Positions 53,700-62,664 of a stretch of DNA of 64,000 nucleotides are shown one piece after another. Position 1 is the stretch's first letter. Every line of letters starts with the position of its first letter. Location: positions 409,501-473,500 of the forward strand of contig SMSO01000005.1 of NCBI GenBank assembly GCA_004764695.1, written 5' to 3'. Made by a program: the position numbers and the translations under genes. The notes beneath the pieces are model-generated. The model had not been told where the DNA came from. It did not search any database and was given only the letters and a program-made list of their open reading frames with translations. The stretch comes from Schizochytrium sp. TIO01. Lineage: Eukaryota; Sar; Bigyra; Thraustochytrida; Thraustochytriidae.

Positions 53700-56600
53700 T
53701 CAGGCAGGATTATGTACGTCCCCACGTCGGAATAGGTTATCGATTTCTCGCTTGCGGAACTCAATCATTTTGTTTATCTCGGTCTCCATGATCCTTTTAC
53801 AATGAGGCGAGATAATTTGGTCGTGGAACCCGATAGGATCCAGTTCTGTTGGGTTGATTGGCAAAAAAGGAGCTTTTACTGCACCCCACAACTTTTGGCG
53901 CTCTTCTACGAAAGTTTTGGCACGGGAGAAAGCAACTTGACCCTTCCGGCGATGCTTGAGAATGTGAGTGCTGTGAATAGACATAAGGGTCCTGGAGCGG
54001 TCGTCGCTAAGTGCATTGCCGCCAACGCTGCTGCTGTTATCGTTGCCTCCCTCAGTTTGACCTCTCTCTTCAAGCAGAGTTGCTGTAGCATCATTGTGTT
54101 GCTCCTCGTCTTCTTCGTTATTTAGATCAACACCATAGGCATAGTCGCCGAAAATGTAGTCGTCGTAGCCGCCTCCCTCTTCGTCTCCGTCTGACTCAGA
54201 GTCTATATCCGCAATCGTGTTGCCGTCTGCTATCGTGTGGTCGTCTGCAATCGTGTTGCCGTCTGCTATCGTGTGGTCGTCTGCAACCGTGTTGCCGTCT
54301 GCTATAGTATAGTCGTCCGCAACCGTGTTGCCATCTGCTATAGTGTGGTTATCTGCGTCGTTGGCTTGCTGAGGCTGGTACATGGGTTCTTCTTGATGTT
54401 GCTTAAGTTGTTCTTCTTTGCTTAGAAGCATGTTCATGAACTCACTGGGGTGCTTGATCTGGTTCCGGATGGCAGTGAGTTTGGCGCGCACCGTCTCCAG
54501 CTGTCGGTCTTGAAGCTTGAGGTCGGTGGCACCCTCAACAAAGACGCGAGCATACATTTTTTCAACCATGAAGCACAGATCATCGTGACCAACACTGGCA
54601 CAGCGGCAGTAAACGGTTACTTCCTTGCGCTTCTCTGCGTCCAGGTAACGGAAGGTATGCCTGGCGATGCACTTTCCAGGATCTCCCTCTTCTTCACAAG
54701 TATGCCCCTGCTGTTGTTGTCCATTCTCCTGCTGCTCTTCACCTCGGTTTCTGCTACGTCGAGAGGTGCGTTCGCTCACGAAATTAATGTCGAAATGGGT
54801 CTCAAAAAACATCTTCAAGATAACGTAAACGTTCTTCCACGTGAAGTCTGTAAATTCGCCGCCTATTCCGATTGGTGGTAATGTGTTCTTCTTCTGAGGA
54901 ATGCTGAAAGCCTTGAGGCGCCGTGCAACGACGTCTTTCAGCCACCGTTGCAAAGCCCTATCTTTGATGAGTCTTTGCGCAGAGAGTGCAATGTGCAGCT
55001 TGAAGGCACTAAAAAAATCTGTCTCAATCATCTGAAAGTCTGCGCCGCAAGCGTAGAGCAGAATCTTCACCCAGTGTTGTTTCTCGAAGTCGGTTGGCAT
55101 TGTCTCCTCGATCATTCGCTGACCCAAATCATTGTAGCTGAGGACCTCCGAGTTGGAATGTGATGCATTGATGACAGTGGCAGTGATGAGGTGTGAGTCC
55201 CGGGCCAGCTGTGCCAGATCCTGCATCCCCAAGAAGAGAATGCGGATGGTATCGTCGATCTTTGCAAAATCTGACATTTTGTTTACATTCAGTTGCGCAA
55301 TGAGTTCTTTGAACACCTTCGGTTCAACACCGGGTTTTATGGCAAAGAAGCGTCGGATTGTGTTATCGTCTACTAACGCCCCCACCTGGCTCTCCTCGAC
55401 CTTCATTCTCTTGTCCATTTGTAACTTTTGCAGCGTATGCTGGTATGCGCGTTTATTCATGACTCCACGAGTAGAAATCTGTGTGACGCAGCGCTTTCGC
55501 TCTTTGCTTTGGATCTCTGTCATCAGAACTCTAAAGTCTATATTATTCCGTACGACGCACTTATCGTCAAAGAGGTACTTCACGTAAGGATCTCTTGCCT
55601 GCTGTAACTTCACCCACTCCATGCGCAGGTTGCCGAATGAGCGATGATTTTCTGCAGCATTGTAAGCCTGAATCTCGAGGAGGTGTTTGTCAATGAGACT
55701 GCGAGAGAAAGAGACAGTATCCTGTTGCGCCATGCCCTCCTGCGCAGATCCCAAAAGATAGGCACGTCGATACATCACCAAATCTACGAGTGCAGCCGCA
55801 GGAGTGACGGGCAGCTCTTCAGTTTTATCTGTGGACGCACTTATGTAAACATGACAGATACCGGATTCAATACGCCGCACTCGGTCTCTCATCTGGTTAA
55901 TGGCTCGCGCACAGCAGGATTTGTTGGTGGCATAGCAGAAGGACACGTGGAAATGTTCTTGCAAAAAGTCGACTCCTGCACCCACGGTGGGGCTGATCAG
56001 CAGCACCTTGGCTTCCTTCCAGGCTTTGTTGCTGTGTTCCATGCGGGCTTTCTCTGTGTTCGTAGATTTCGACGTGATCGTGTGAATTGCACCGTATAGT
56101 TCCTCAATGCGCCTGACATAAGGACTAGCATCCACCTGTGCGGTCACGAAGCCGTTCTCTTCCTGCAGACACCGTCTGTAGCGGTCCATGATCTCTGTCA
56201 GTCGCATGTGCAGCCAGGACTTCAGGCGTTCAATCTGGTTGATAGAATTGGACACGACGAGGCAGTTAAAATTCTCCATGATTGCGCAGCGCAGCAGCTC
56301 ATTTGCCCACTCCCACTCGCCTGCGTATTCGATGAATTTTGTGCGGATGGGAACTCGCCGATTGTAATGGTAGTACAGATTGGGGATCTCCACCTGATCC
56401 ATGGAGGGAGACATCTGCCCCCTTGTCATCCGCAGGAAGCGCTGTTCGCGTGGGCCCAGGTCTGCATCGCTCACAATGAGGATCTTAGCACATTTGATGA
56501 TTTGAAAGAAGATGTTCCAGATGTCGCTCAGCTTGGTTTTGAGTGTGTCTGAGTTTAGGTGGCTCAAAAGGGAGCATATCTCGTCACAAAAGACCACATC

Positions 56601-58598
56601 GTGGCCACAGACGAGTTTAGAAGTTATCTCCTCGTCGTCCGTGACTTCCAGCAGCCGCTCGAGAGAGTCTATCTGCAGTGCGAGCTCACGCACGCCAGCA
56701 AGATTATGCGATTGCTGGTCCTTGTAGAAGCTCAGCCCGAGTCTCTGGCTTGCCTTGCGGGCGAGCATGACCCTAAAGGAGATGGAGAGGATGCGCGGCT
56801 CAGTTCTCCTGGTTCTCAGTCTGTTCAGCAAGTCCTTTACTGCGGTAGTTTTGCCTGTGCCCAAGGACGCGTGCAGAGCATAGGTCATTTTCACGTCTGT
56901 AATGGGTTGGCTGTTGTCTAGGGGTAGGTCATCAATCTCCTCGGGGAGAAGGAGCTTACGTTGGAATCGATCATCGTATTCGATTACATGAGGTGCTATT
57001 TCAGGCGCAAAGTCTCGTAGAGGTGCTACTCCGGGTCTCACTTGATTGCTGTCCTGCTGAATGGGGCTCTTGAAGATGATGCGCTTGCCCTCGCAGCCGC
57101 GTCCGTGACAATAGTAACCGATAGAGAAGTCATTGAACATGTAGATGACGACTTGGTGGTTGCACTGATTGCACCCGAGGTAGCAGAACCTTAGGAAACC
57201 ATCATTGTCTGTTCTCGAGATGCCTTGTATGTATGGCGTCAGCCTTGCTTTGAAGAGCCATGGCGTTGGCGCTGTGTGTACAAATGAGCAGTCTATTTTG
57301 GGGTTACAGAAAGGATGGATCCCTTCCAGGAGGTGCTTTAGCACGAGAAGCCCTACTGAGTAGTAGTCCTCCCAGAAGGCTGGTACATCACAGATATTGG
57401 CTGCGAGTCTCTCACAGATGCCCCGAGAATCCTCAGACATAAGACCCATCAGCGCTTGTAAGGGGACCTCCGATGCACTGCCTGGATCAGCAAGCGCGGT
57501 ACCGATTATGTCATCTACGATGAGTTCGGGATCGTTTGCGACCACCGTTTGTTCAGGTTGTTGTTGTTGTTGCTGCTGCTGCTGCAACATTGACTGCTGT
57601 TGGTTGGACTGGTTGATCTGGGTTTGTAGGTTGAGGTTGGACACGCGGGCAATTATGTTGCGTTTGCGGATGAGTCTGTGCCAGATGCCTCTTGAGGCAA
57701 ACTGTGCAGCTTCTTGGAGTTGATCCTGGGTAAGGGAGATCTGCTGGTACCGCCCGGGGTGTTTGAGGGCATCGTAGAAGGAGATCACAAAGTCTTTAAG
57801 AGGCCTATTCTCTACATTTTCTGCTGGTACGAAAACGCGGGCGCTCTTCCAGGAGAGGCCTTCTTGGAATTTGGAGTTGATTTTACAGCAGCCGATCATG
57901 CGCATCATACGTTGACTGCAATCGTAGGCAGAATAGTCTACCATTGTTTTGCGGTCGTCTATGACGTACCAATCCTTGAACTTTGGGTCGACTTGGGCCT
58001 TTTCGTGCATGAACATGGCCATGAGTGCTGCTGCGGTGTGCGAAATGATGCAGCCATCGAAGTAAGGCCCCTTTGGTGTGCTGAGAATGACGCGTGCAGA
58101 AAATTTGGCGCCGGGTTGACTACTATAGGACACCACGAAATCGGATTGTCTGGCAGTATGTACGTGCAACACGTCTTGAACGAATTCGAGTAAGTATGAG
58201 ATGAACTTTTCTTCGAAGACGCGGGTGATATTTTCCAGCTCGGCGCGTGATTCAGCTCTTGTTATGACGTGTTGCGAGGAGAGATCACGCTCCACGTCAA
58301 CATAGAATTTCTGAGGCGTGTTCTGAAGAAGAAGCTCCTCCATGTGGCGATCCGCAAGTCCAAGTTCACTGTAGAGCCGTGCGAGTTGAGACCAGGTCTT
58401 AATGACTGCGTAAATGCGGGTTGTATCTCCGTTTTTAATGTAGCGGACATTTTCGTAACCCCGAAGGGGGTCTCGCCGCACTGCGAAGCTCGCGTGCTGC
58501 CCCCTTGTAGAACTATCGCCTTCGCGGTTGCCGGTTCTCCGATTATTGTTTTCAGCCGGTTTCCACCTAAGGGAATAATTACAAATGAGAGCTACCAT
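53700..58598 (-). CDS. Archaeo-eukaryotic primase fused to a UL9-like SF2 helicase
   Basis: The 1632-residue product has three recognisable parts. (1) An AEP/PrimPol-like core at about 95-255: the metal-binding Y-V-D-V-E (Asp101, Glu103), S-A-R-V-I-L near 167, and V-D-Y-S-A-Y followed by Q-R-M-M-R-M-I-G and a lysine (about 220-240), the pattern seen in PrimPol and herpes/NCLDV-type primases. (2) A Cys/His site at about 472-502 (C-x3-C-x2-C-x-H ... C-H-x3-C) like the zinc site after UL52-type primases. (3) An SF2 helicase of the herpes origin-binding-protein type: Walker A G-T-G-K-T-T at 580-585, D-E-I-C at 672-675, V-S-D-A-D near 710, S-P-T-V-G-A-G-V-D-F near 870 and N-Q-M-R-D-R-V-R-R near 905. 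A Gln run lies at 332-350, and a 12-residue repeat plus acidic tail near the C-terminus. AATAAA overlaps the TGA stop. A viral or mobile origin is inferred; it is intact, so it may be active or domesticated. Confidence 0.85.
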   Translation of the reverse strand: MVALICNYSLRWKPAENNNRRTGNREGDSSTRGQHASFAVRRDPLRGYENVRYIKNGDTTRIYAVIKTWSQLARLYSELGLADRHMEELLLQNTPQKFYVDVERDLSSQHVITRAESRAELENITRVFEEKFISYLLEFVQDVLHVHTARQSDFVVSYSSQPGAKFSARVILSTPKGPYFDGCIISHTAAALMAMFMHEKAQVDPKFKDWYVIDDRKTMVDYSAYDCSQRMMRMIGCCKINSKFQEGLSWKSARVFVPAENVENRPLKDFVISFYDALKHPGRYQQISLTQDQLQEAAQFASRGIWHRLIRKRNIIARVSNLNLQTQINQSNQQQSMLQQQQQQQQQPEQTVVANDPELIVDDIIGTALADPGSASEVPLQALMGLMSEDSRGICERLAANICDVPAFWEDYYSVGLLVLKHLLEGIHPFCNPKIDCSFVHTAPTPWLFKARLTPYIQGISRTDNDGFLRFCYLGCNQCNHQVVIYMFNDFSIGYYCHGRGCEGKRIIFKSPIQQDSNQVRPGVAPLRDFAPEIAPHVIEYDDRFQRKLLLPEEIDDLPLDNSQPITDVKMTYALHASLGTGKTTAVKDLLNRLRTRRTEPRILSISFRVMLARKASQRLGLSFYKDQQSHNLAGVRELALQIDSLERLLEVTDDEEITSKLVCGHDVVFCDEICSLLSHLNSDTLKTKLSDIWNIFFQIIKCAKILIVSDADLGPREQRFLRMTRGQMSPSMDQVEIPNLYYHYNRRVPIRTKFIEYAGEWEWANELLRCAIMENFNCLVVSNSINQIERLKSWLHMRLTEIMDRYRRCLQEENGFVTAQVDASPYVRRIEELYGAIHTITSKSTNTEKARMEHSNKAWKEAKVLLISPTVGAGVDFLQEHFHVSFCYATNKSCCARAINQMRDRVRRIESGICHVYISASTDKTEELPVTPAAALVDLVMYRRAYLLGSAQEGMAQQDTVSFSRSLIDKHLLEIQAYNAAENHRSFGNLRMEWVKLQQARDPYVKYLFDDKCVVRNNIDFRVLMTEIQSKERKRCVTQISTRGVMNKRAYQHTLQKLQMDKRMKVEESQVGALVDDNTIRRFFAIKPGVEPKVFKELIAQLNVNKMSDFAKIDDTIRILFLGMQDLAQLARDSHLITATVINASHSNSEVLSYNDLGQRMIEETMPTDFEKQHWVKILLYACGADFQMIETDFFSAFKLHIALSAQRLIKDRALQRWLKDVVARRLKAFSIPQKKNTLPPIGIGGEFTDFTWKNVYVILKMFFETHFDINFVSERTSRRSRNRGEEQQENGQQQQGHTCEEEGDPGKCIARHTFRYLDAEKRKEVTVYCRCASVGHDDLCFMVEKMYARVFVEGATDLKLQDRQLETVRAKLTAIRNQIKHPSEFMNMLLSKEEQLKQHQEEPMYQPQQANDADNHTIADGNTVADDYTIADGNTVADDHTIADGNTIADDHTIADGNTIADIDSESDGDEEGGGYDDYIFGDYAYGVDLNNEEDEEQHNDATATLLEERGQTEGGNDNSSSVGGNALSDDRSRTLMSIHSTHILKHRRKGQVAFSRAKTFVEERQKLWGAVKAPFLPINPTELDPIGFHDQIISPHCKRIMETEINKMIEFRKREIDNLFRRGDVHNPA
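54215..54355. repeat. 36-base coding minisatellite in the primase-helicase gene
   Basis: Nearly four copies of a 36-base unit encode the 12-residue repeat T-I-A-D-G-N-T-V/I-A-D-D-Y/H. Copies differ at few bases, which suggests recent expansion. The period keeps the reading frame. Confidence 0.85.
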
Positions 58599-59092
58599 TT
58601 CATTGTTGTTGTTGCCATTATTTTCTGCCAGGGCCTCAGGACGTGAATCCCTCCAGTCCAGGGAGTAGAGGATATTGTGTTTGTGCTCAGGGTGAATAGC
58701 TCACTCCGGCGCTGGCTATCTGAGCTCCAGAAGGAGAGGTCACCACTGCATCGGGAGAACCAATTCAACCCAAAGACATTTGGAGTGAAAGGTTGTGCAG
58801 TGTTGAGAGCGCATTTGTTATTGTAATCCCTCTTCTGACTGCATGCGAGTATGCGATCAATGAAGTAGAAGTTACAATGCAGGCTTACTGCCTTTTCAGG
58901 ACAGACTGCTGATTGATTCACAGGGATCAGTTCGGACGAATCGTCCCTGAAAACAGCCCAGTCACTTGGCCGTTGTAGTTGCTGCTGTTGCAGTTGTTGC
59001 TGTTGCAGTTGCTGCTGTTGCAGTTGCTGCTGTTGCCATTGCTGATCTTGGCGTCGCAATTTATTTTGCTGTGCAAGATGATATGTATTCAT
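58592..59092 (-). CDS. Possible upstream exon or short ORF before the primase-helicase
   Basis: A 166-codon frame with ATG at 59092 begins with a Gln-rich repeat (four copies of Q-Q-Q-Q-L) and continues with ordinary-looking sequence containing several Cys and aromatic residues. It overlaps the first codons of the primase-helicase frame by 7 bases in another phase. It might be an N-terminal exon, an upstream ORF, or a chance frame opened by the CAG-type repeat. No family is recognised. Confidence 0.3.
   Translation of the reverse strand: MNTYHLAQQNKLRRQDQQWQQQQLQQQQLQQQQLQQQQLQRPSDWAVFRDDSSELIPVNQSAVCPEKAVSLHCNFYFIDRILACSQKRDYNNKCALNTAQPFTPNVFGLNWFSRCSGDLSFWSSDSQRRSELFTLSTNTISSTPWTGGIHVLRPWQKIMATTTMKW
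58976..59046. repeat. CAG/CAA-type tract encoding Gln-rich repeats
   Basis: A tandem 15-base unit of the pattern TTGCTGCTGTTGCAG (plus strand) repeats about four times; on the minus strand it reads Q-Q-Q-Q-L units. Confidence 0.75.
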
Positions 59093-60059
59093 CCAGATCT
59101 TCCTCTTCTTCTTTTTTCTTTCTTTCTTCCTTTCTTCGCTGTGAACAACGCCGCACGCTCGGCCCAATTCCGCTATTCCCTGCTCCTGCTGCCGCTCCTG
59201 CCGTCACCCGAGTACGCGCGTACTGAAACGTGTTTGTACAAAAGGTAGTAGGCCCTAGATCATATTTAGAATTAAGATTTACTTAAAATTGAACCCATAA
59301 AATTTGCAAAACTTGCATTTCCTATGGTGACAAAGTGGCGCTAAGGCCCAACCGCGAGTTTTTCTCAAAGACAATTCTTTAATCATGTCCTTGAATAAAT
59401 AGCGCAAACGGATGCCTCTAAGGGCGTAGATATATATCACGATCCCCTCCGTGTGTGCATAGATAGAGGTACGTACGTACGGTCAGTGCTGCGTTAGTCG
59501 CGGCTGCCAGAATCAACCGCAGCCATAGGTGCCCTCATCCTCGTCACCTGCGTACATGCGATTACCTCCGGGAAAGCGCTTGAAGGGCACTTGCTGAGGC
59601 GTAAGACTTCTGGTTGAAGTACTTCAACAGTTTGAATTGAAGGTTTGCTTCAGTTGTAGTGTTCGGAGCTTGGCAGTTCCTTGGCCATTCCAATTTCTTA
59701 CCTCACCTCCACTCCTTAACAAAGACCTAAATAATTACTATATATTATCTAGAGGGAATAATCAGTTCATGAGACAATTGTCCCAAAAGTTCTAATTCTT
59801 CCTTTAAAAATAAAATAAAAAATTGCGATTCTAAAAATAATACTAGTTAGGTAGCTAACCAAATACTACTTTAGTGTGAAATTGTGAAGGTCAAGATAAA
59901 CACCATTTGAGAAGAGTGAAGAACACTAGACTCAAGTTTAACAAAATGGATCACCAGCTGTACAGCAGGATACTTAGCAAGAAAGCATTGCACCTTAAAG
60001 CAGATGCAGATGCTCAGAATCGCGAAGGGGAAGGGCAGGGGTGGTCTCGCTAAATCATT
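59093..60059. other. Intergenic, 5' side of the primase-helicase gene
   Basis: No gene is seen. This should include the promoter of the primase-helicase gene and runs up to the point where similarity to the kinesin gene begins. Confidence 0.5.
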
Positions 60060-60230
60060 TCGGAACCAAGCAGTTCATGTTTCACGTAAACGATGATGAG
60101 GTAGTAGACAACTCTACTCTCCTAGCTGGCGCGCAAGCAGAGACAGCTCGGCTGAGTCTATTTGTTGACATATGTTCAGGTATATGGGTATATGCTCGAA
60201 CTGATATGATGTTAAAGTTTTGATGAATGT
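60060..60230 (+). pseudogene. Kinesin remnant (right copy)
   Basis: Bases 60062-60160 match the part of the intact kinesin gene at about 47605-47690, encoding the end of the motor and neck (H-V-x-x-x-E-V-V-D-x-S-x-L-L-A-x-A-Q-A-E). At about 60165 the similarity jumps to the kinesin 3' flank at about 49152, with a shared TTGACATA at the join. About 1.46 kb of kinesin coding sequence has thus been lost, including everything after the neck. The motor before this point is also absent. The product would be a fragment without nucleotide-binding motifs. Confidence 0.85.
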
Positions 60231-60576
60231 ACAGGTTTAATTTTCTGAGAATAGTTTCAACAACGACAAGTTGGATTTCAGCTAAAACTTCAACAATCAC
60301 AGATGCGTTTTTCTGAAGCGACTTTAATGAAGTGACGATTTAGATTCCTTAGAATTCTAGATTTTTAAGTATAACGAAAAAAATATATTAGCTGAAAATA
60401 AGAACGAACATAGAATTAGAAGAGCACACATGACCATCGATGCAATCTCGAAGAATTCGAATTGAAACATGAACACCCATACGCATACCTTAGATAGACG
60501 CATTTGTTTACAAAGGAGGCACGAGGTGCATCACAAAGGGTCCCCATGCCTTTCTCCGTAACGTGATCTAGATGGA
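60231..60576. other. Right copy of the duplicated kinesin-protease spacer
   Basis: Non-coding sequence collinear with about 49215-49605, with scattered substitutions and small indels. It precedes the 3' end of the intact ubiquitin protease. Confidence 0.8.
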
Positions 60577-62664
60577 TTAAAGATGTGAGTGTGCAGTCCT
60601 GGGAGATTTAGTCTCAACCTCAACCGGCCGAACACGTTCCAGAAACAGCAAATAGGCGGAGGACGTATCAATATTTCCAGGATCGATATTCGTGACACGA
60701 TCATCATTGAAGTTATGCCACACCTGAGTTCGCACATGTCGAGCATTTGCTGTGTAATGGCCACCAGACAAAGAGCCCATATGGTTAACCATGCCAAAGA
60801 GTTTATATTCGGGACGCTCGGCGGCGAGACCCTTGTGGCAATACGGGGATATGTCCAAAGTGCTTTCCAAAGGAAGTTGAACCCTCGTCTGAAGTTTTTT
60901 CCGCTGCAGTGGAGAAACCTGCGCAAATCGCTTCAAATGAATCACAAGCACATCCGGAGCACGAAATATCTCCAGTCTTCGCGTCGAGGGCTGATGAGAG
61001 GTGCACTTACGACAGTAACAAGCGTTATCCCCGTCTAGAGTCTCCTCTTCGACCATCTTTTGCAGGCACTCTTCTAGGCCTACTCGCCCAGATTCTGGGG
61101 AGGCAATTGGAACTGAGAGATCGAGAACTGGATCGAAAGCACGACTTTGATTACCACACGTTTTGCAAGTTACCAATGAGTACAGCTGCCCAGCAAATAC
61201 ATCTTTTACATGGGAGTCGTTACGTTTTTCATAATGAGACCACCAACGCTGAGCAGTGTCTTCTACAGACTCATTGTCAATATCAACGATTTCTTCGTAA
61301 GGGACCTTTTCTCGAATGCGGTTCACATCTTCGTGAACAGCATCCAAGAGACATCGGAGAAGCTCCTGTGCGTCGTGCTGTTCATAACCTTCAAAGTAAC
61401 TTGCAACTGCACCCATGACCTTTTTAATCTTACTCGGGCGAATTGCTTGTAGGCTATCCTGAGTCCACATTGCGTTAACAAGTTTACCATATGTCTCTGC
61501 CATTGCTCCTTTAGCACTGATATTGTCTCGGTTGAGATCTTTCATATGTTTGTTTTCAAGAAAGTATTCAGCAAGTGGGCCACACTGGCCTAAGCACTGA
61601 AGGCATGCATTCATGTAGCACGTATTTCCTAGGTTACGTAGCCCCCTCTTACCATTCGAAAAAAGTGTAAAGTCAAGTTTGCTGTGCAGATGAAGTTGTT
61701 TGTCCAAGGCACGTGCTAGTTCTGTGTCAGTGTCTAGGTCCATGCGTGACTTTTTTGCATTACAGTTCTGGGGGGACAGGTGAACAGGGTTCCGCTTTTG
61801 CGAGCTGTTTGGCCTGGCTTCCGGGGAGCCGAGAGTAATAGGTGGCAGCGTTTGATGTTTATCTTCGCTTGACTTGTTGTGTCCTGCAAGAGAGGCTGCT
61901 GGAATTTGGATTCCTTTTTTTGCAACATTTTCTTCTTCATCGTCGTCAGATTTGGATTCTTCGTAATCCTCCTTGTGTATACCAGCTTCATCTGCTTCTT
62001 CGAGATTATTCGAACTTCTTCTGTGCCATTCGACAGAGTCTTTTTTGAGTCCCTGGTATTCTTTCTCTTGTTCGTGGTACTGCTGTTGCTGTTGCTGTTG
62101 CTGCACACGATCCGCACGACTTACGCGCTGCCCGGGACGGCTATCCTGCTCTGATAGAGGACGCTCGATAGGGGAAGTTGGTGACAAAAGGTTTCCACTA
62201 TCTGGTACCACTGCAGGAAGCGAGATTGGCGAAAAAGGTCCAATTGAACGCGGCGTTGTAGTCGACCCAGTGCCCACTGACGTCATTAAAATGCTGGAAG
62301 GCGATGCTGGCATTTCTTGATGGCCCAAAGAAGGTTTGGGTTGTGCTAAATACGATTGACTTACGTCTTCTGAATCTAGCGGGACATTATTAGACTCAGG
62401 GTTGTTGTGCGCAGGATCGGTGCGATCCAAGGAGGCCAGTCGAGCCCCAGCAGGTGGCATGTGCGATAGAACAAAGATCAACAAGTATACACCAAAGACT
62501 CCGAGACGCAAGTTGTCTTGCCACCACTCCTCTGTCGGCCTTCCGTGCAAAAGGGTTCGTGCTTCGTCCGATAAAGTGAGATGCGTTTGAAGCAGCTTCG
62601 TAATAGGATGCTCTAAGTACTCCGGCGAAAGAATCCCAAGAACTGGGTCCTGCTTATGGTTCAT
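60577..62664 (-). CDS. Ubiquitin-specific protease (USP family) with N-terminal membrane segment
   Basis: This cysteine protease removes ubiquitin from proteins. The 695-residue protein has the USP Cys box G-L-R-N-L-G-N-T-C-Y-M-N with Cys349, the helix D-A-Q-E-L-L-R near 431, a zinc-type site with C-K-T-C at 500-503 and C-R-K-C at 551-554, V-L-V-I-H-L-K-R-F near 572-580, and the His box S-G-G-H-Y-T-A-N with His636, followed by N-D-D-R-V near 653. A hydrophobic stretch at about 53-69 (L-G-V-F-G-V-Y-L-L-I-F-V-L) is likely a membrane anchor, as in USP30 of animal mitochondria, though the organelle cannot be stated. The linker from 75 to 320 is disordered, with a Gln run near 188-195 and an acidic patch near 238-246. 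Single exon, ATG at 62664. A broken 3' copy lies at 49606-50000. Confidence 0.93.
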   Translation of the reverse strand: MNHKQDPVLGILSPEYLEHPITKLLQTHLTLSDEARTLLHGRPTEEWWQDNLRLGVFGVYLLIFVLSHMPPAGARLASLDRTDPAHNNPESNNVPLDSEDVSQSYLAQPKPSLGHQEMPASPSSILMTSVGTGSTTTPRSIGPFSPISLPAVVPDSGNLLSPTSPIERPLSEQDSRPGQRVSRADRVQQQQQQQQYHEQEKEYQGLKKDSVEWHRRSSNNLEEADEAGIHKEDYEESKSDDDEEENVAKKGIQIPAASLAGHNKSSEDKHQTLPPITLGSPEARPNSSQKRNPVHLSPQNCNAKKSRMDLDTDTELARALDKQLHLHSKLDFTLFSNGKRGLRNLGNTCYMNACLQCLGQCGPLAEYFLENKHMKDLNRDNISAKGAMAETYGKLVNAMWTQDSLQAIRPSKIKKVMGAVASYFEGYEQHDAQELLRCLLDAVHEDVNRIREKVPYEEIVDIDNESVEDTAQRWWSHYEKRNDSHVKDVFAGQLYSLVTCKTCGNQSRAFDPVLDLSVPIASPESGRVGLEECLQKMVEEETLDGDNACYCRKCTSHQPSTRRLEIFRAPDVLVIHLKRFAQVSPLQRKKLQTRVQLPLESTLDISPYCHKGLAAERPEYKLFGMVNHMGSLSGGHYTANARHVRTQVWHNFNDDRVTNIDPGNIDTSSAYLLFLERVRPVEVETKSPRTAHSHL

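Noticed and set aside
54215-54355. CRISPR-like array in the 36-base repeats
   Set aside because: Units are directly adjacent with no spacers and keep the reading frame of a eukaryotic-type gene.
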